Shown here: piece after piece, positions 23,200 through 32,395 of the stretch
How positions within the stretch are numbered: position 1 is the first letter of the stretch
How the letters are laid out: each line of letters starts with the position of its first letter
Assembly: GCF_006363815.1 (NCBI RefSeq)
Contig: NZ_RRYT01000003.1
Span: 62,001-126,000, forward strand
Reading direction: 5' to 3'
Length of the DNA stretch: 64,000 nt
From: Thermomonospora catenispora
Lineage (GTDB): Bacteria > Actinomycetota > Actinomycetes > Streptosporangiales > Streptosporangiaceae
The notes under the pieces: generated by a model
Database searches by the model: none
What the model was told of the DNA's origin: nothing
Seen by the model: only the letters and a program-made list of their open reading frames with translations
Program-made: the position numbers and the translations under genes

Positions 23200-23237
23200 T
23201 CCGGCTCTCCGTTCCCCCTTGGAAAGAAAGGACGACG

Positions 23238-24161
23238 ATGACGTCACCGATGTCCCGGCGGGATCTGCTGCGGCGGTCGGGCCTGGCCGCCGCCGCCATC
23301 ATCGGCGGTCCCGCGCTGCTGAGCGCCTGCTCCAAGGCCGAGGACCCCGCGACCTCCGCGGGCGGCGCGCTGGAGCGCGTCAAGGCGGCCGGCAAGATCA
23401 AGGTCGGCTTCGCCAACGAGGCTCCCTACGGGTTCCGCGACAAGAACGGCCGGCTCACCGGGGAGGCCCCCGAGGTCGCCCGGGAGATCTTCAAGGCGCT
23501 GGGGGTGAACGAGCTGGAGCCGGTGCTGGTGGACTCCTTCGGCGCGCTCATCCCGGGCCTGAACGCCGGCAACTACGACGTGATCGCCGCCGGCATGTCC
23601 ATCACGCCCGAACGCTGCGGCCAGATCGCCTTCTCCGACCCCGACTACGCCGGCACCACCGCGCTGCTGGTCAAGCAGGGCAACCCCAAGGGCCTGAAGA
23701 CCTTCGCCGAGATCGCCGCCGACTCCGGCGTCAAGGTCGCCGTGCTGGAAGGGGCGGTGGAGAAGGGATACGCCGAGGCCTACGGCGTCAAGAGCGGCCA
23801 GATCCAGGTTTACCCCGACGCCAACGCCGCCTTCCAGGGGCTGCTGGACGGCCGGGTCGACGCGGTCGCCCTGACCTCCATCACCCTCAACTGGAACAAG
23901 CGGCAGCACTACGCCGACGCCCCGATCGAGGTGACCCCGTCCTTCGTGCCGGTGATCGACGGCAAGGAGGAGGTCGGCGCCGGCGGCTACGGGTTCCGCA
24001 AGGCCGATACCGAGCTGCGCGAGGCCTTCAACGCCGAGCTGAAGAAGCTGCAGGACTCCGGCCGGCTGCTGGAGATCGTCAAGCCGTTCGGCTTCACCGC
24101 CGCCGAGATCGACGCGGCCAAGAAGCTGACCGCCGACCAGTTGTGCAAGCCGACCTCCTGA
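23238..24161 (+). CDS. ehuB: Ectoine/hydroxyectoine ABC transporter substrate-binding lipoprotein
   Basis: 307 residues. The N-terminus has a twin-Arg region (SRRDLLRRSG), a hydrophobic stretch, and the lipobox LLSAC, so it is an exported lipoprotein, perhaps by the Tat route. The rest is a family-3 (amino-acid type) binding protein: KAAGKIKVGFANEAPYGF, SITPERCGQIAFSDPDYAG. Its position after ectABCD and before matching permeases and ATPase is the EhuABCD arrangement, which imports (hydroxy)ectoine. ATG 23238 has GAAAGGA upstream. Confidence 0.93.
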   Translation: MTSPMSRRDLLRRSGLAAAAIIGGPALLSACSKAEDPATSAGGALERVKAAGKIKVGFANEAPYGFRDKNGRLTGEAPEVAREIFKALGVNELEPVLVDSFGALIPGLNAGNYDVIAAGMSITPERCGQIAFSDPDYAGTTALLVKQGNPKGLKTFAEIAADSGVKVAVLEGAVEKGYAEAYGVKSGQIQVYPDANAAFQGLLDGRVDAVALTSITLNWNKRQHYADAPIEVTPSFVPVIDGKEEVGAGGYGFRKADTELREAFNAELKKLQDSGRLLEIVKPFGFTAAEIDAAKKLTADQLCKPTS

Positions 24162-24177
24162 TCCGACCGGTCCCACG

Positions 24178-24933
24178 ATGAACCCTTGCAGCAGCGACCT
24201 GCCCGGCACCGTCGGGGAGGCGATGCCGTTCCTGTGCGACGGCGCGCTGGTCACCGCACAGGCCACGCTCGGCGGCGCGGCGCTGGCCCTGGTGCTGGCG
24301 TTCGCCGCCGGGCTGGCCATGCTCTCGCCCCGCCGCCTGGTGCGCGTCCCGGCCCGGGTCTACATGGAGTTTTTCCGGGGCACCTCGGTGATCGTCCAGA
24401 TGTTCTGGATCTTCTTCGCGCTCCCCGTGCTGACCGGATACCGGCTGGCCCCGCTGGCGGCCGGGATCCTGGCGCTGGGCCTCAACCTGGGCGCCTACGG
24501 CGCGGAGGTGGTGCGCGGCGGGGTGCTGGCCGTGCCGCGGGCCCAGCGGGAGGCGGCCATCGCCCTCAACTTCAGCCCCTACCAGCGGATGCGGTACGTG
24601 ATCATGCCGCAGGCGCTGGCCGCCATGCTGCCGCCGCTGAACAACCTGCTCATCGAGCTGCTCAAAGCCACCTCGCTGGTGTCGGCGATCTCGGTGGGCG
24701 ACCTGATCTTCGAGAGCAAGGCGCTGATCAACTCCGGCAGCGACCGGGCCGTGGTGATGGTCCTGGTCATGGTGATCTACCTGCTGTACGCGGGGCTGAT
24801 CACCGCCGTGATGCGGCTGCTGGAACGCCGGATGGCCCGCATGCTCGGCCGGGAGGTGCGCCCGCTGTGGCCGCGTCGTCGCCGCCGTTCCGCCGGCGGT
24901 GAGCTCACCGTCGCCGCGGGAGGTGCGCGATGA
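24178..24933 (+). CDS. ehuC: Ectoine/hydroxyectoine ABC transporter permease
   Basis: 251 residues, His/Glu/Gln/Arg/opine-type permease with about five membrane helices. The loop that touches the ATPase is seen in GVLAVPRAQREAAIALNFSP near residue 118. It probably forms a heterodimer with EhuD. It starts 16 bases after ehuB and overlaps ehuD by 4 bases (ATGA). The C-terminal tail is Arg-rich. Confidence 0.92.
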   Translation: MNPCSSDLPGTVGEAMPFLCDGALVTAQATLGGAALALVLAFAAGLAMLSPRRLVRVPARVYMEFFRGTSVIVQMFWIFFALPVLTGYRLAPLAAGILALGLNLGAYGAEVVRGGVLAVPRAQREAAIALNFSPYQRMRYVIMPQALAAMLPPLNNLLIELLKATSLVSAISVGDLIFESKALINSGSDRAVVMVLVMVIYLLYAGLITAVMRLLERRMARMLGREVRPLWPRRRRRSAGGELTVAAGGAR

Positions 24934-25586
24934 CCTGGGATTGGGGGCGGGCCGGCGAGATCGCGCCCGAGCTGTTCACCACCGGGCTGAAGGTCACCGC
25001 CCAGGCCACCCTGGGCGCCGCCGTGCTGGCCTTCCTGCTGGGCCTGGTGCTGGCGCTGGCGCTGCGCGCGCCCACCCGCTGGGTGCGGCTGCCGGTCCGC
25101 GTCCTGATCGAGCTGATCCGCAGCACCCCGCTGCTGGCCCAGCTGTTCATCCTCTACTACGTCCTGCCGTCCGCCCTCGGCATCACGATGGGCGCCCTGA
25201 CCACCGGGATCGTCGGGCTGGGCGTCCACTACGCCTGCTACACCGCCGAGGTCTACCGGGCCGGCATCGATAACGTCCCCAAGGGCCAGTGGGAGGCCGC
25301 GGTCGCGCTCAACCTGCCGCGGCTGCGGGTGTGGACCAGCGTGATCCTGCCACAGGCCGTCCGCAAGGTGCTGCCGGCCCTGGGCAACAACCTGATCGGC
25401 ATCTTCAAGGAGTCCCCGCAGCTGGCGCTGATCACCGTGGTGGACGTGCTGGGCCTGGCCCGCCAGCTCGGCTCGGAGGACTTCCGCTACCTGGAGCCGC
25501 TCACCCTCGCCGGGCTGTTCTTCCTGGTCGTGGCGATCCCCTCGTCCATCCTCGTTCGCCGTCTGGAGCGCCGTCTTGAAAGCTGA
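24930..25586 (+). CDS. ehuD: Ectoine/hydroxyectoine ABC transporter permease
   Basis: 218 residues, second permease of the same family. Coupling loop: YRAGIDNVPKGQWEAAVALN near residue 110. Segments such as LAFLLGLVLALAL and LTLAGLFFLVVAIPSSILV are membrane helices. It overlaps both ehuC and the likely start of ehuA, so the four transport genes are translationally linked. Confidence 0.92.
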   Translation: MTWDWGRAGEIAPELFTTGLKVTAQATLGAAVLAFLLGLVLALALRAPTRWVRLPVRVLIELIRSTPLLAQLFILYYVLPSALGITMGALTTGIVGLGVHYACYTAEVYRAGIDNVPKGQWEAAVALNLPRLRVWTSVILPQAVRKVLPALGNNLIGIFKESPQLALITVVDVLGLARQLGSEDFRYLEPLTLAGLFFLVVAIPSSILVRRLERRLES

Positions 25587-26382
25587 TCCGAAAGCCGATC
25601 CGACCGCCGAACCGCAGTACATGATCCGCTTCGACAAGGTCGGCAAGCGTTACGGCGACCACCAGGTGCTGCGCGACCTGGACTTCACCGTGCGTCCCCG
25701 GGAACGCTGCACGCTGATCGGTCCCAGCGGATCGGGAAAGACCACCATCCTGCGCCTGCTGATGACCCTGGAACGGGTCACCAGCGGCACCATCGAGGTG
25801 GACGGGGAGCTGCTCAGCCACATGCGCCGCGGCGACCGGCTCGTCCCCGCCGACGAGAAGCACCTGCGCCGCGTCCGCCGCAAGGTCGGGATGGTCTTCC
25901 AGCAGTTCAACCTGTTCCCCAACATGAACGTGCTGCGCAACATCACCGAGGCGCCGGTGCGGGTGCTGGGCCGGTCCCGCGAGGAGGCCGAGCAGCGCGC
26001 CATGGAGCTGCTGGAGATGGTGGGCCTGTCGGGCAAGGCCGACGCCCACCCCGGCAGGCTCTCGGGCGGTCAGCAGCAGCGCGTCGCCATCGCCCGCGCC
26101 CTGGCGATGGAGCCGGAGATCCTGCTGCTGGACGAGGTCACCTCCGCCCTGGACCCCGAGCTGGTGGCCGGGGTGCAGTCGCTGCTGCGCGACATCGCGA
26201 GCGAGGGGAACCTCACCATCCTGTGCGTCACCCACGAGATGAACTTCGCCCGCGACATCTCCGACCGCGTCCTGATGTTCGACCACGGCCAGATCGTGGA
26301 GGAGGGGCCGCCCGAGAAGATCTTCAGCGATCCGGTCGAGCAGCGCACCCGCGACTTCCTGCAGGCCGTCCTGCAGACCTGA
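25576..26382 (+). CDS. ehuA: Ectoine/hydroxyectoine ABC transporter ATPase
   Basis: 268 residues. Walker A GPSGSGKTTILRLL, Q-loop VFQQFNLFPNMNV, signature LSGGQQQRVAIARAL, Walker B ILLLDEVTSALD and the switch His in CVTHEM are all intact. It powers EhuBCD. The start may be TTG 25576, overlapping ehuD, or ATG 25621, which begins directly at the domain (MIRFDKVGKRYG); the extra 15 residues carry no motif. Confidence 0.93.
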   Translation: MKADPKADPTAEPQYMIRFDKVGKRYGDHQVLRDLDFTVRPRERCTLIGPSGSGKTTILRLLMTLERVTSGTIEVDGELLSHMRRGDRLVPADEKHLRRVRRKVGMVFQQFNLFPNMNVLRNITEAPVRVLGRSREEAEQRAMELLEMVGLSGKADAHPGRLSGGQQQRVAIARALAMEPEILLLDEVTSALDPELVAGVQSLLRDIASEGNLTILCVTHEMNFARDISDRVLMFDHGQIVEEGPPEKIFSDPVEQRTRDFLQAVLQT

Positions 26383-26444
26383 CCCGCATCCGCCGACGTC
26401 CCCGCCCCCGACACCCGGCCCTCGAGCCGGGGGAAAGGTCCGTC

Positions 26445-27200
26445 ATGGCGTCCACGGAAGAGGAGCACTACCGGCGGCTCGCCGCCACCTACGAGCGCAA
26501 CTGGGCCGACCGCCCCGAGTATGTGGAGTGGATGGCCGACCGCATCCTCGCCTGGCTGTCGCCCTCCGGGCGAGAGCGGTTCGTCGACATCGGCGCGGGC
26601 ACCGGGCTGTTCCTGCGGCGGCTGATGGAGCACGCCTCGGCCGAGCGGCCGATCGTCTGCGTCGACCCGTCCCAGCCGATGCTGGACCGGCTGCCCGACG
26701 ATGAGCGGCTGTCCCCGCTGCGCGCCACCGCCGAGCAGATCGCCTCCGGCGAGGTCGCCCTGCCGTATGAGACGGTCGACGCCTTCACCTTCAAAGAGTC
26801 CGTCCACCATGTGCGGGATATCCCGCAGACCCTGCGCGGGCTGGCCGAACGACTCTCCCCCGGCGGGCGGATCCTGATCGTGACGCTGCCGCCGCGGCTG
26901 GAGTATCCGCTGTTCCCGGCCGCTCTGGACCGGTTCGCCGAACGTCAGCCCGCCCTGGAGGACCTGGTCGCCGCGTTGGAGGAGGCGGGACTGCGGACCG
27001 AGTGCCGGATCGAGGAGTACACCGTCGTCATCGCCCGCGACCAGTGGATCGACCTGGTCCGCAACCGGTGGATGTCGGTGTTGTCCAGCTTCTCCGCCGA
27101 GGAGATCGAGGACGGCGTCGCCTGCATCGAGTCCCGCCACCCCGAGGAGATCCTCACCTATCCGGACCGGTTCGGCTTCATCCGCGGCGTGCGGGCCTGA
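26445..27200 (+). CDS. Class I SAM-dependent methyltransferase in the ectoine locus
   Basis: 251 residues. Motif I is FVDIGAGTGLFLRRLM near residue 44 and the acidic motif is VCVDPSQPMLDRL. Later regions are VDAFTFKESVHHV and SPGGRILIVTLPP. Its final 100 residues are unlike UbiE. It lies 62 bases after ehuA on the same strand with GGAAAGG before ATG 26445, so it is probably co-transcribed. It faces a betaine-type transporter across a shared terminator. A role in making or modifying a methylated osmolyte is tempting but unproven; no glycine/sarcosine methyltransferase signature was recognised. Confidence 0.8.
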   Translation: MASTEEEHYRRLAATYERNWADRPEYVEWMADRILAWLSPSGRERFVDIGAGTGLFLRRLMEHASAERPIVCVDPSQPMLDRLPDDERLSPLRATAEQIASGEVALPYETVDAFTFKESVHHVRDIPQTLRGLAERLSPGGRILIVTLPPRLEYPLFPAALDRFAERQPALEDLVAALEEAGLRTECRIEEYTVVIARDQWIDLVRNRWMSVLSSFSAEEIEDGVACIESRHPEEILTYPDRFGFIRGVRA

Positions 27201-27250
27201 CCGGCCCGGGGACCGCTCGGACCGGACGACGCTCCGGACGGGCGGGCCCC

Positions 27251-27276
27251 GGGCCGGGTCCGCTCAGACCCGGCCC
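27251..27276. terminator. Bidirectional terminator between convergent operons
   Basis: Perfect 10-bp stem: GGGCCGGGTC pairs with GACCCGGCCC around CGCTCA. It lies in the 89 bases between the methyltransferase and the betaine-binding protein gene. Confidence 0.7.
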
Positions 27277-27289
27277 GAGGCCGGCCGGC

Positions 27290-28177
27290 TCAGCCGGTGA
27301 TGCCGGAGACGAAGTCGGGGTTGGCCTTCAGCCACTCGTCGACGGCCTTCTGCGGGTCGCCTTTGTACTTGTTCTCCAGCAGGTCCTCCAGCGAGCCCAG
27401 CTGCTGGTCGTTCATCGTGAACTTCTTCAGCCACTGCGCCACGTCGGGGAAGTCCTTGCTGAAGCCCTTGCGGGCGACCGAGCTGATCTCCTCGGCGCCG
27501 CCCATCGAGCCCTTGGGGTCCTCCAGGTCCCGGATGTCGTAGGCCGCGTACGCCCAGTGCGGGCGCCACAGGGTCACCACGATGTCCTTCTTGGCGTCGA
27601 GGGCCTTCTTCAGCTCGGCGAGCATGGCGGCCGTGGAGGAGGCGGTGACCGTGTACTCGCCCTTCAGCCCGTAGTCGGGCAGCATCTTGGTGGAGGAGAT
27701 CCGGTACAGGCCCGAGCCCGACTCGATGCCGATGATCTTGCCGCCGTAGTCGCCGCCCTTGCCCTTGAGGTCCTCCAGGGACTTCAGCGGCGAGTAGGAG
27801 GGCACCGCGATGGTCAGCTTGGCGTTGCTGTACCAGACCCCGAGCTGCTCCAGGTCCTTGTTGTAGCGCTTCCAGTAGTCCTCGTGGGTGGTCGGCAGCC
27901 AGGTGTCCAGGAACAGGTCGATGTCGCCCTTGGCGACCCCGGTGAACAGCGGGCCGACGTCCAGGCCCTTCACCTCGACCCGGTAGCCCTTGTCCTTGAG
28001 GATCCGCTCCCACAGGTGGCTGGCCGCCTCGCCCTCGGCCCAGCCGGTCGGCAGGCCGATGGTGATCGTGTTGTCGGTCTCGCCGCCGCCGCTCTCGCCG
28101 CCGCAGGCGGTGGCGGCCAGGGTCAGCGACAGGGCGACTGCGGTGATCTTGGCGAGTGCTGTGAAGCGCAAGCGCAC
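27290..28177 (-). CDS. proX: Glycine betaine/proline-type ABC transporter substrate-binding lipoprotein
   Basis: 295 residues. The signal sequence ends in a lipobox (TLAATACGG), so it is a membrane-anchored binding protein. The mature part is the OpuAC family: ITIGLPTGWAEGEAASHLWE, DLFLDTWLPTTHEDYW (aromatic cage region), TLWRPHWAYAAYDIRDLEDP. It binds quaternary ammonium osmolytes such as glycine betaine (inferred from family). GTG 28177 was chosen since AAAGGA lies 6 bases upstream; a longer frame to 28201 lacks a site. Third gene of its operon, 66 bases after the permease. Confidence 0.9.
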   Translation of the reverse strand: MRLRFTALAKITAVALSLTLAATACGGESGGGETDNTITIGLPTGWAEGEAASHLWERILKDKGYRVEVKGLDVGPLFTGVAKGDIDLFLDTWLPTTHEDYWKRYNKDLEQLGVWYSNAKLTIAVPSYSPLKSLEDLKGKGGDYGGKIIGIESGSGLYRISSTKMLPDYGLKGEYTVTASSTAAMLAELKKALDAKKDIVVTLWRPHWAYAAYDIRDLEDPKGSMGGAEEISSVARKGFSKDFPDVAQWLKKFTMNDQQLGSLEDLLENKYKGDPQKAVDEWLKANPDFVSGITG

Positions 28178-28243
28178 GGATTTCCTTTCGACGAACGGCA
28201 CGGCGCATCCGGCGCCATGGCGGGACGGGAACGGTCCCGGCTT

Positions 28244-29125
28244 TCAGGCGGCCGCCTTCTCCGCGCGGGCCACGGCCGAGCGCTCACCCAGCGAGGACGT
28301 GACCCGGTCCAAGAAGATGGCCAGCACCACGACGGCGATGCCGCCTTCGAAACCGAGGGCGATGTCGGTGCGCTGGATGCCCTCCAGCACCGTGTTGCCG
28401 AGGCCCTCGGCACCGACCATGCCGGCGATGACCACCATCGACAGTGCGAGCATGATGACCTGGTTGACCCCGGCCATGATCGTGGGCAGGGCCAGCGGAA
28501 GCTGAATGCGCAGCAGGATCTGCCGCGGCGGGGCGCCGAAGGCCTCGCCCGCCTCGACCATCTCCCGTTCGACGTTGCGCACGCCCAGCTCGGTCAGCCG
28601 CACGCCGGGCGGCAGCGCGAACACGATGGTCGCCACCGCCGCGGGGACGGGACCGACGCTGAAGAAGAAGATCGCCGGGATCAGGTAGACGAACGGCGGC
28701 ATGGTCTGCATCAGGTCCAGCACCGGACGCAGCGCCTTGCTCACCAGCTCGCTGCGGGCGGCGGCGATGCCCAGCGGTACCGCCAGCGCCACCGCGACCA
28801 GGGCGGACACCAGCACCAGGGCCAGCGTGTACATCGCCGGCTCCCACAGCCCCATGTTGTCCACCAGCGCCAGCCCGAGCAGGGCGAACAGGCCGAACCG
28901 CCATCCGCGCAGCCACAGTCCCAGCGCCGCCAGCGCGAGGGTCAGCAGCAGCGCCGGCGGGGCCGTCAGCAGGTCGGTCAGGGCCTGCACGGTGGTCTCG
29001 ACCGCCGTGCTGATCAGATCCAGCAGCCAGGAGGCGTTGTCGGTCAGCCAGTCGACCAGCCCCTCGAACCAGGTCCCCACCGGCAGCCGGGGGAGCTCCA
29101 TGGATGCGACCTCAGCCCTGGACAA
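28244..29125 (-). CDS. proW: Glycine betaine/proline-type ABC transporter permease
   Basis: 293 residues with about six membrane helices. The BPD-type coupling loop reads EMVEAGEAFGAPPRQILLRIQLP near residue 190. The sequence VLDLMQTMPPFVYLIPAIFFF is characteristic of ProW/OpuAB permeases. It overlaps the ATPase gene by 14 bases, giving coupled translation. Works with the ATPase and binding protein to import compatible solutes under osmotic stress. Confidence 0.92.
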   Translation of the reverse strand: MSRAEVASMELPRLPVGTWFEGLVDWLTDNASWLLDLISTAVETTVQALTDLLTAPPALLLTLALAALGLWLRGWRFGLFALLGLALVDNMGLWEPAMYTLALVLVSALVAVALAVPLGIAAARSELVSKALRPVLDLMQTMPPFVYLIPAIFFFSVGPVPAAVATIVFALPPGVRLTELGVRNVEREMVEAGEAFGAPPRQILLRIQLPLALPTIMAGVNQVIMLALSMVVIAGMVGAEGLGNTVLEGIQRTDIALGFEGGIAVVVLAIFLDRVTSSLGERSAVARAEKAAA

Positions 29126-30380
29126 CGACGTCCTCCTTCTCCCCGTTCGGCTCCCCGTCCGGCTCCCCGTCCGGCTCCTGCGGCCCGGGGCGTTCCTGCA
29201 CGTCGCCGTCGGCGCTGAGGGCCGCCAGCAGCGTGACCGGAGGGATCACCCCCACCAGCGCCCCGGCGTCGTCCACCACGGGGACCGGCAGCGTGCTCTC
29301 GGCGCACCGGCCGAACAGGTCGGCCACCACGGTGTCCGGGGAGACCGGGTCGAGATCGTCGTTGATCAGGTCGTCGAGCGTGTCGACCTGCATCCGGACG
29401 GCCTCCACGACGTCGACGGCGCGCACCGAGCCCAGCAGCTTGCGGTCGCGTCCCAAGACGAAGGCCTCGGAGGTCTGGTGCTTGCGCATGGTCCGCAGCG
29501 CGGTGCGGGGGCCGCCGCCCGCGGGCACGGTCACCAGCGCCGGTTCCATCACCGAGGCGGCGGTCAGCACCCGGGTGCGGTCGACGTCGGCGACGAACTG
29601 CGCGACGTAGTCGTCGGCCGGGTCGGTGAGGATCTGCTCGGCCGTGCCGATCTGGATGATGCGGCCGGCGCGCATCATGGCGATCCGGTCGCCGATCCGC
29701 ATGGCCTCGTTCAGGTCGTGGGTGATGAACACCACCGTCTTGCCCAGCTGCGCCTGCAGGTCCAGCAGCAGGTCCTGCACTTCCCGGCGGATCAGCGGGT
29801 CCAGCGCGCTGAAGGCCTCGTCCATCAGCACGATGTCGGTGTCGGCCGTCAACGCGCGGGCCAGTCCGACCCGCTGTTTCATGCCGCCCGACAGCTGGCC
29901 GGGCAGCTTGTCCTCCCAGCCGGCCAGCCCGACCAGTTTCAGGAAGTGGCGCGCCCGCCGCTCCCGCTCCCGCCGGTCGACGCCCTGGACCTCCAGCCCG
30001 TAGGCGGCGTTGTCCAGCACCGAGCGGTGCGGGAACAGCGCGAAGTGCTGGAAGACCATGCTGATCTTTTCCTGCCGCAGCAGTCGCAGCTGCTTGGCGG
30101 GCAGATGCGCGATGTCCCGGCCGTCGATCTCGACCCGGCCCGCGGTGGGTTCCAGCAATCCGTTGAGCATTCGGAGCAGGGTGGACTTGCCGGACCCCGA
30201 CAGCCCCATGACGACGAAGATCTCGCCGCGCTCCACTGTGAAAGATGCGTTGACCACGGCCGGGGTCACCCCCAGCGCACGGAGCTCGTCGATGTCCGCA
30301 CCCGCGGCCAGTCGACGAGCGCCCTCGGCCGCCTTGCGGCCGAAGAGCTTGGTGACGTTCTCTGCGCGGATGATGGACAC
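29112..30380 (-). CDS. proV: Glycine betaine/proline-type ABC transporter ATPase with CBS domains
   Basis: 422 residues. ATPase domain: Walker A GLSGSGKSTLLRML near residue 59, VFQHFALFPHRSV, signature LSGGMKQRVGLARAL, Walker B IVLMDEAFSALD. Residues about 280-395 form two CBS domains, which in OpuA sense ionic strength and gate transport. The acidic tail ends with repeats of PDGEPDGEP. First gene of a three-gene operon; ATG 30380. A TTACGTAA palindrome lies about 120 bases upstream. Confidence 0.93.
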   Translation of the reverse strand: MSIIRAENVTKLFGRKAAEGARRLAAGADIDELRALGVTPAVVNASFTVERGEIFVVMGLSGSGKSTLLRMLNGLLEPTAGRVEIDGRDIAHLPAKQLRLLRQEKISMVFQHFALFPHRSVLDNAAYGLEVQGVDRRERERRARHFLKLVGLAGWEDKLPGQLSGGMKQRVGLARALTADTDIVLMDEAFSALDPLIRREVQDLLLDLQAQLGKTVVFITHDLNEAMRIGDRIAMMRAGRIIQIGTAEQILTDPADDYVAQFVADVDRTRVLTAASVMEPALVTVPAGGGPRTALRTMRKHQTSEAFVLGRDRKLLGSVRAVDVVEAVRMQVDTLDDLINDDLDPVSPDTVVADLFGRCAESTLPVPVVDDAGALVGVIPPVTLLAALSADGDVQERPGPQEPDGEPDGEPNGEKEDVVVQG

Positions 30381-31175
30381 CGATCTCCTCCCGATCGGCC
30401 GTGCGACCCGAAGGTCTGCTCCGCGAGGAGCGCACGGCCAGAGCCCCCGGCCCCCTCGGGGGTATCAGGCGGCTCTTATCGGTCAACCTCCAATAGTGTG
30501 ATTTACGTAACAAAATGTGGAATTTGCCCACGACGGACTCGCCGTACGCTATAGGGCCGTCGCCGGTTGTGCACAGGTAGTTTATTTAGATGTGACCGGT
30601 TCTGAACGGACGAGTGATGTGCGTTCGGTGACACCTGCGTTACTCATCGTGGCGGTCGGGGGTGCGGCGGACCGTGCTGCGGTCGGTCCGTTTCCGCATG
30701 ATCGCGCTGCTCAGAGCGGTTGCGCCCGGTGACGGAGCGGGGACCGAAAGGCAGGGGCGGATCCTCGTCGCGAACTCGTCACGGACTCGTCGCGGACTCC
30801 TTGTGGACCTGTCGTGCACTCCTCGCGAACCCGTCGGCGGGCGATCGTGAGGTCGGCCACATCCCTTCGCCCGACGGGACCCTCGCTTCCGATCGCCCCT
30901 CGGGAGCGTTCACCGCGGCGGTGACGGGGGAGTCGATCGCCCGACCCCGGTGACGCAGGCGGATCGCGCGGCCGCGCCCCGTCTTTCCGCAGATATCGAT
31001 CATGAGACGTCGATCATGACGCGTCCCTCCGGCCCGCTTTCCGCACCGGATTCGCGGCGCGGGGTCCGAGGGGCGTGGGTTCTGGGCGGCCCGAGTCCGC
31101 AATGATTTCTTGCGAACCCTCTTCTGCCGTGTGCATCAAAGTGACAATGAAAGGGTCAAAACGCAAGGAGGGGGC
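30381..31175. other. Intergenic region between divergent genes
   Basis: 795 bases. Near the proV side it is AT-richer (30480-30600), with a TTACGTAA palindrome at 30503-30510, and should hold the transporter promoter. About 30765-30840 has degenerate 11-12-bp repeats of CTCGTCGCGGA type. At 30996-31019 the 10-mer TCGATCATGA occurs twice, 14 bases apart. No gene seen. Confidence 0.5.
30503..30510. promoter_or_regulatory. TTACGTAA palindrome before the betaine transporter operon
   Basis: The palindrome lies within the longer GTGATTTACGTAACAA, in the AT-rich stretch about 120 bases upstream of proV. It is a candidate operator of a GntR- or TetR-type regulator. Confidence 0.35.
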
Positions 31176-32237
31176 ATGACGATCCGGGGGAGCGGCGAAG
31201 AGTCGATCGGTCGCGATGAGGGGCCATGGCGCGCATTCGTCGAGGACCTGCGGAGGCTGGCGGGAACGGCGACCTTGGCGGAGCTCAGCGCCAAGATGGG
31301 GTACAGCGCCTCCGAACTCACTCAGCGACTGAACCCCGCTAATGGCGACATTCCCGAACAATTCGTTCGTGCATATGCAGAAGCATGTGGCGCGAACCCT
31401 GAGGAGTGGGCGCAGCGTCGCCGCGAAGCCCTGGAAGCGCTCACAACGGCGGGGGCGTCCGGCGATCCGCAGCTGTTCCTCTCCGCGGAGAGGTCCGTCG
31501 GCACGCTCGAGCCCCACCCCGCCGGGCCGCGCTCCTTCCGCCACCGCTTCGCCGTCATCGCCTTCGCCGCCGCCAGCGGCCTCGTGGTGCTGACGGGCAC
31601 GGTGGTCAAGGCGCTGCTCGACGACACCGCGCCTCCTCCGGACGTCGCGCCGTCCGCGGCCTCGAGCGACTCCCCGGCCCTCGTCATCCCGACCGTCACG
31701 CACACCGTCACGCCGAGCGCCGCGCCGGCGGTCTCCGCGAAGGCCTCCTCAGACCCCCCTCAGAACCCTCCGGCGAAGACCTCATCGGACGACCCTCCGG
31801 CGAACGCCGCCGGCCTTCCGACGCACGAGTGCCGCGACAACTGGACCAAGTCGTCGGTGGAGCTCGTGTTCGTGATGCCGTGCATCAAGCGCGACTCCGG
31901 CGGGATATCCATCTACACCAAGATCAGGTCGGACAAGCAGAGCGGGTCCGCGCAGGAGGTGACCGTCTGGATCTGGCTCATGAAGCACGACCGTCACCTC
32001 GTCCAGAGCCGCCAGGCCCACCTGACGCGAAGCGAGAAGAGCCTGCGACGCTGCCGGATGCGCCTCCCCAACGGGGGCCGCGTCATGACCTGCGGGCCGT
32101 TCAAGGTCCCCCCGCCGGACAAGGCGGGGTCCTACACCACCTCCAGCAGCGTCCGCACGCACGACGCCGCCTACCCGCCCGGCTGGGACGACCCCGGGTT
32201 CTCCGGCACCCAGGGCGGCCTCGTCACCTGGCCCTGA
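31176..32237 (+). CDS. Membrane-anchored helix-turn-helix protein
   Basis: 353 residues. The N-terminal 85 hold an XRE-like helix-turn-helix (LAELSAKMGYSASELTQRL). One membrane helix follows at about 123-146 (FAVIAFAAASGLVVLTGTVV). Then comes a Pro/Ser/Thr-rich linker and an external domain of about 140 residues with Cys in THECRDNW, VMPCIKR, RRCRMRL and MTCGP. The layout suggests a cytoplasmic DNA-binding head and an outside sensor, similar to other actinobacterial HTH-TM proteins; the signal is unknown. ATG 31176 follows AAGGAGGGGG. It stands alone. Confidence 0.8.
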   Translation: MTIRGSGEESIGRDEGPWRAFVEDLRRLAGTATLAELSAKMGYSASELTQRLNPANGDIPEQFVRAYAEACGANPEEWAQRRREALEALTTAGASGDPQLFLSAERSVGTLEPHPAGPRSFRHRFAVIAFAAASGLVVLTGTVVKALLDDTAPPPDVAPSAASSDSPALVIPTVTHTVTPSAAPAVSAKASSDPPQNPPAKTSSDDPPANAAGLPTHECRDNWTKSSVELVFVMPCIKRDSGGISIYTKIRSDKQSGSAQEVTVWIWLMKHDRHLVQSRQAHLTRSEKSLRRCRMRLPNGGRVMTCGPFKVPPPDKAGSYTTSSSVRTHDAAYPPGWDDPGFSGTQGGLVTWP

Positions 32238-32395
32238 TCGCGGGCCGGGTCATCGGGCGGGGCCGCGGGCGATGCACCGGAAGGAGGCGCGGAAACCGCA
32301 GGCGCCCGGCGGGGGCGCGACCGGGACGCGCGTTCCGGCGCCCGCCCGCCGTAGGGCGCGGACCGGGCGCGAGGCGGTCCGCCTCACACCTCGGC

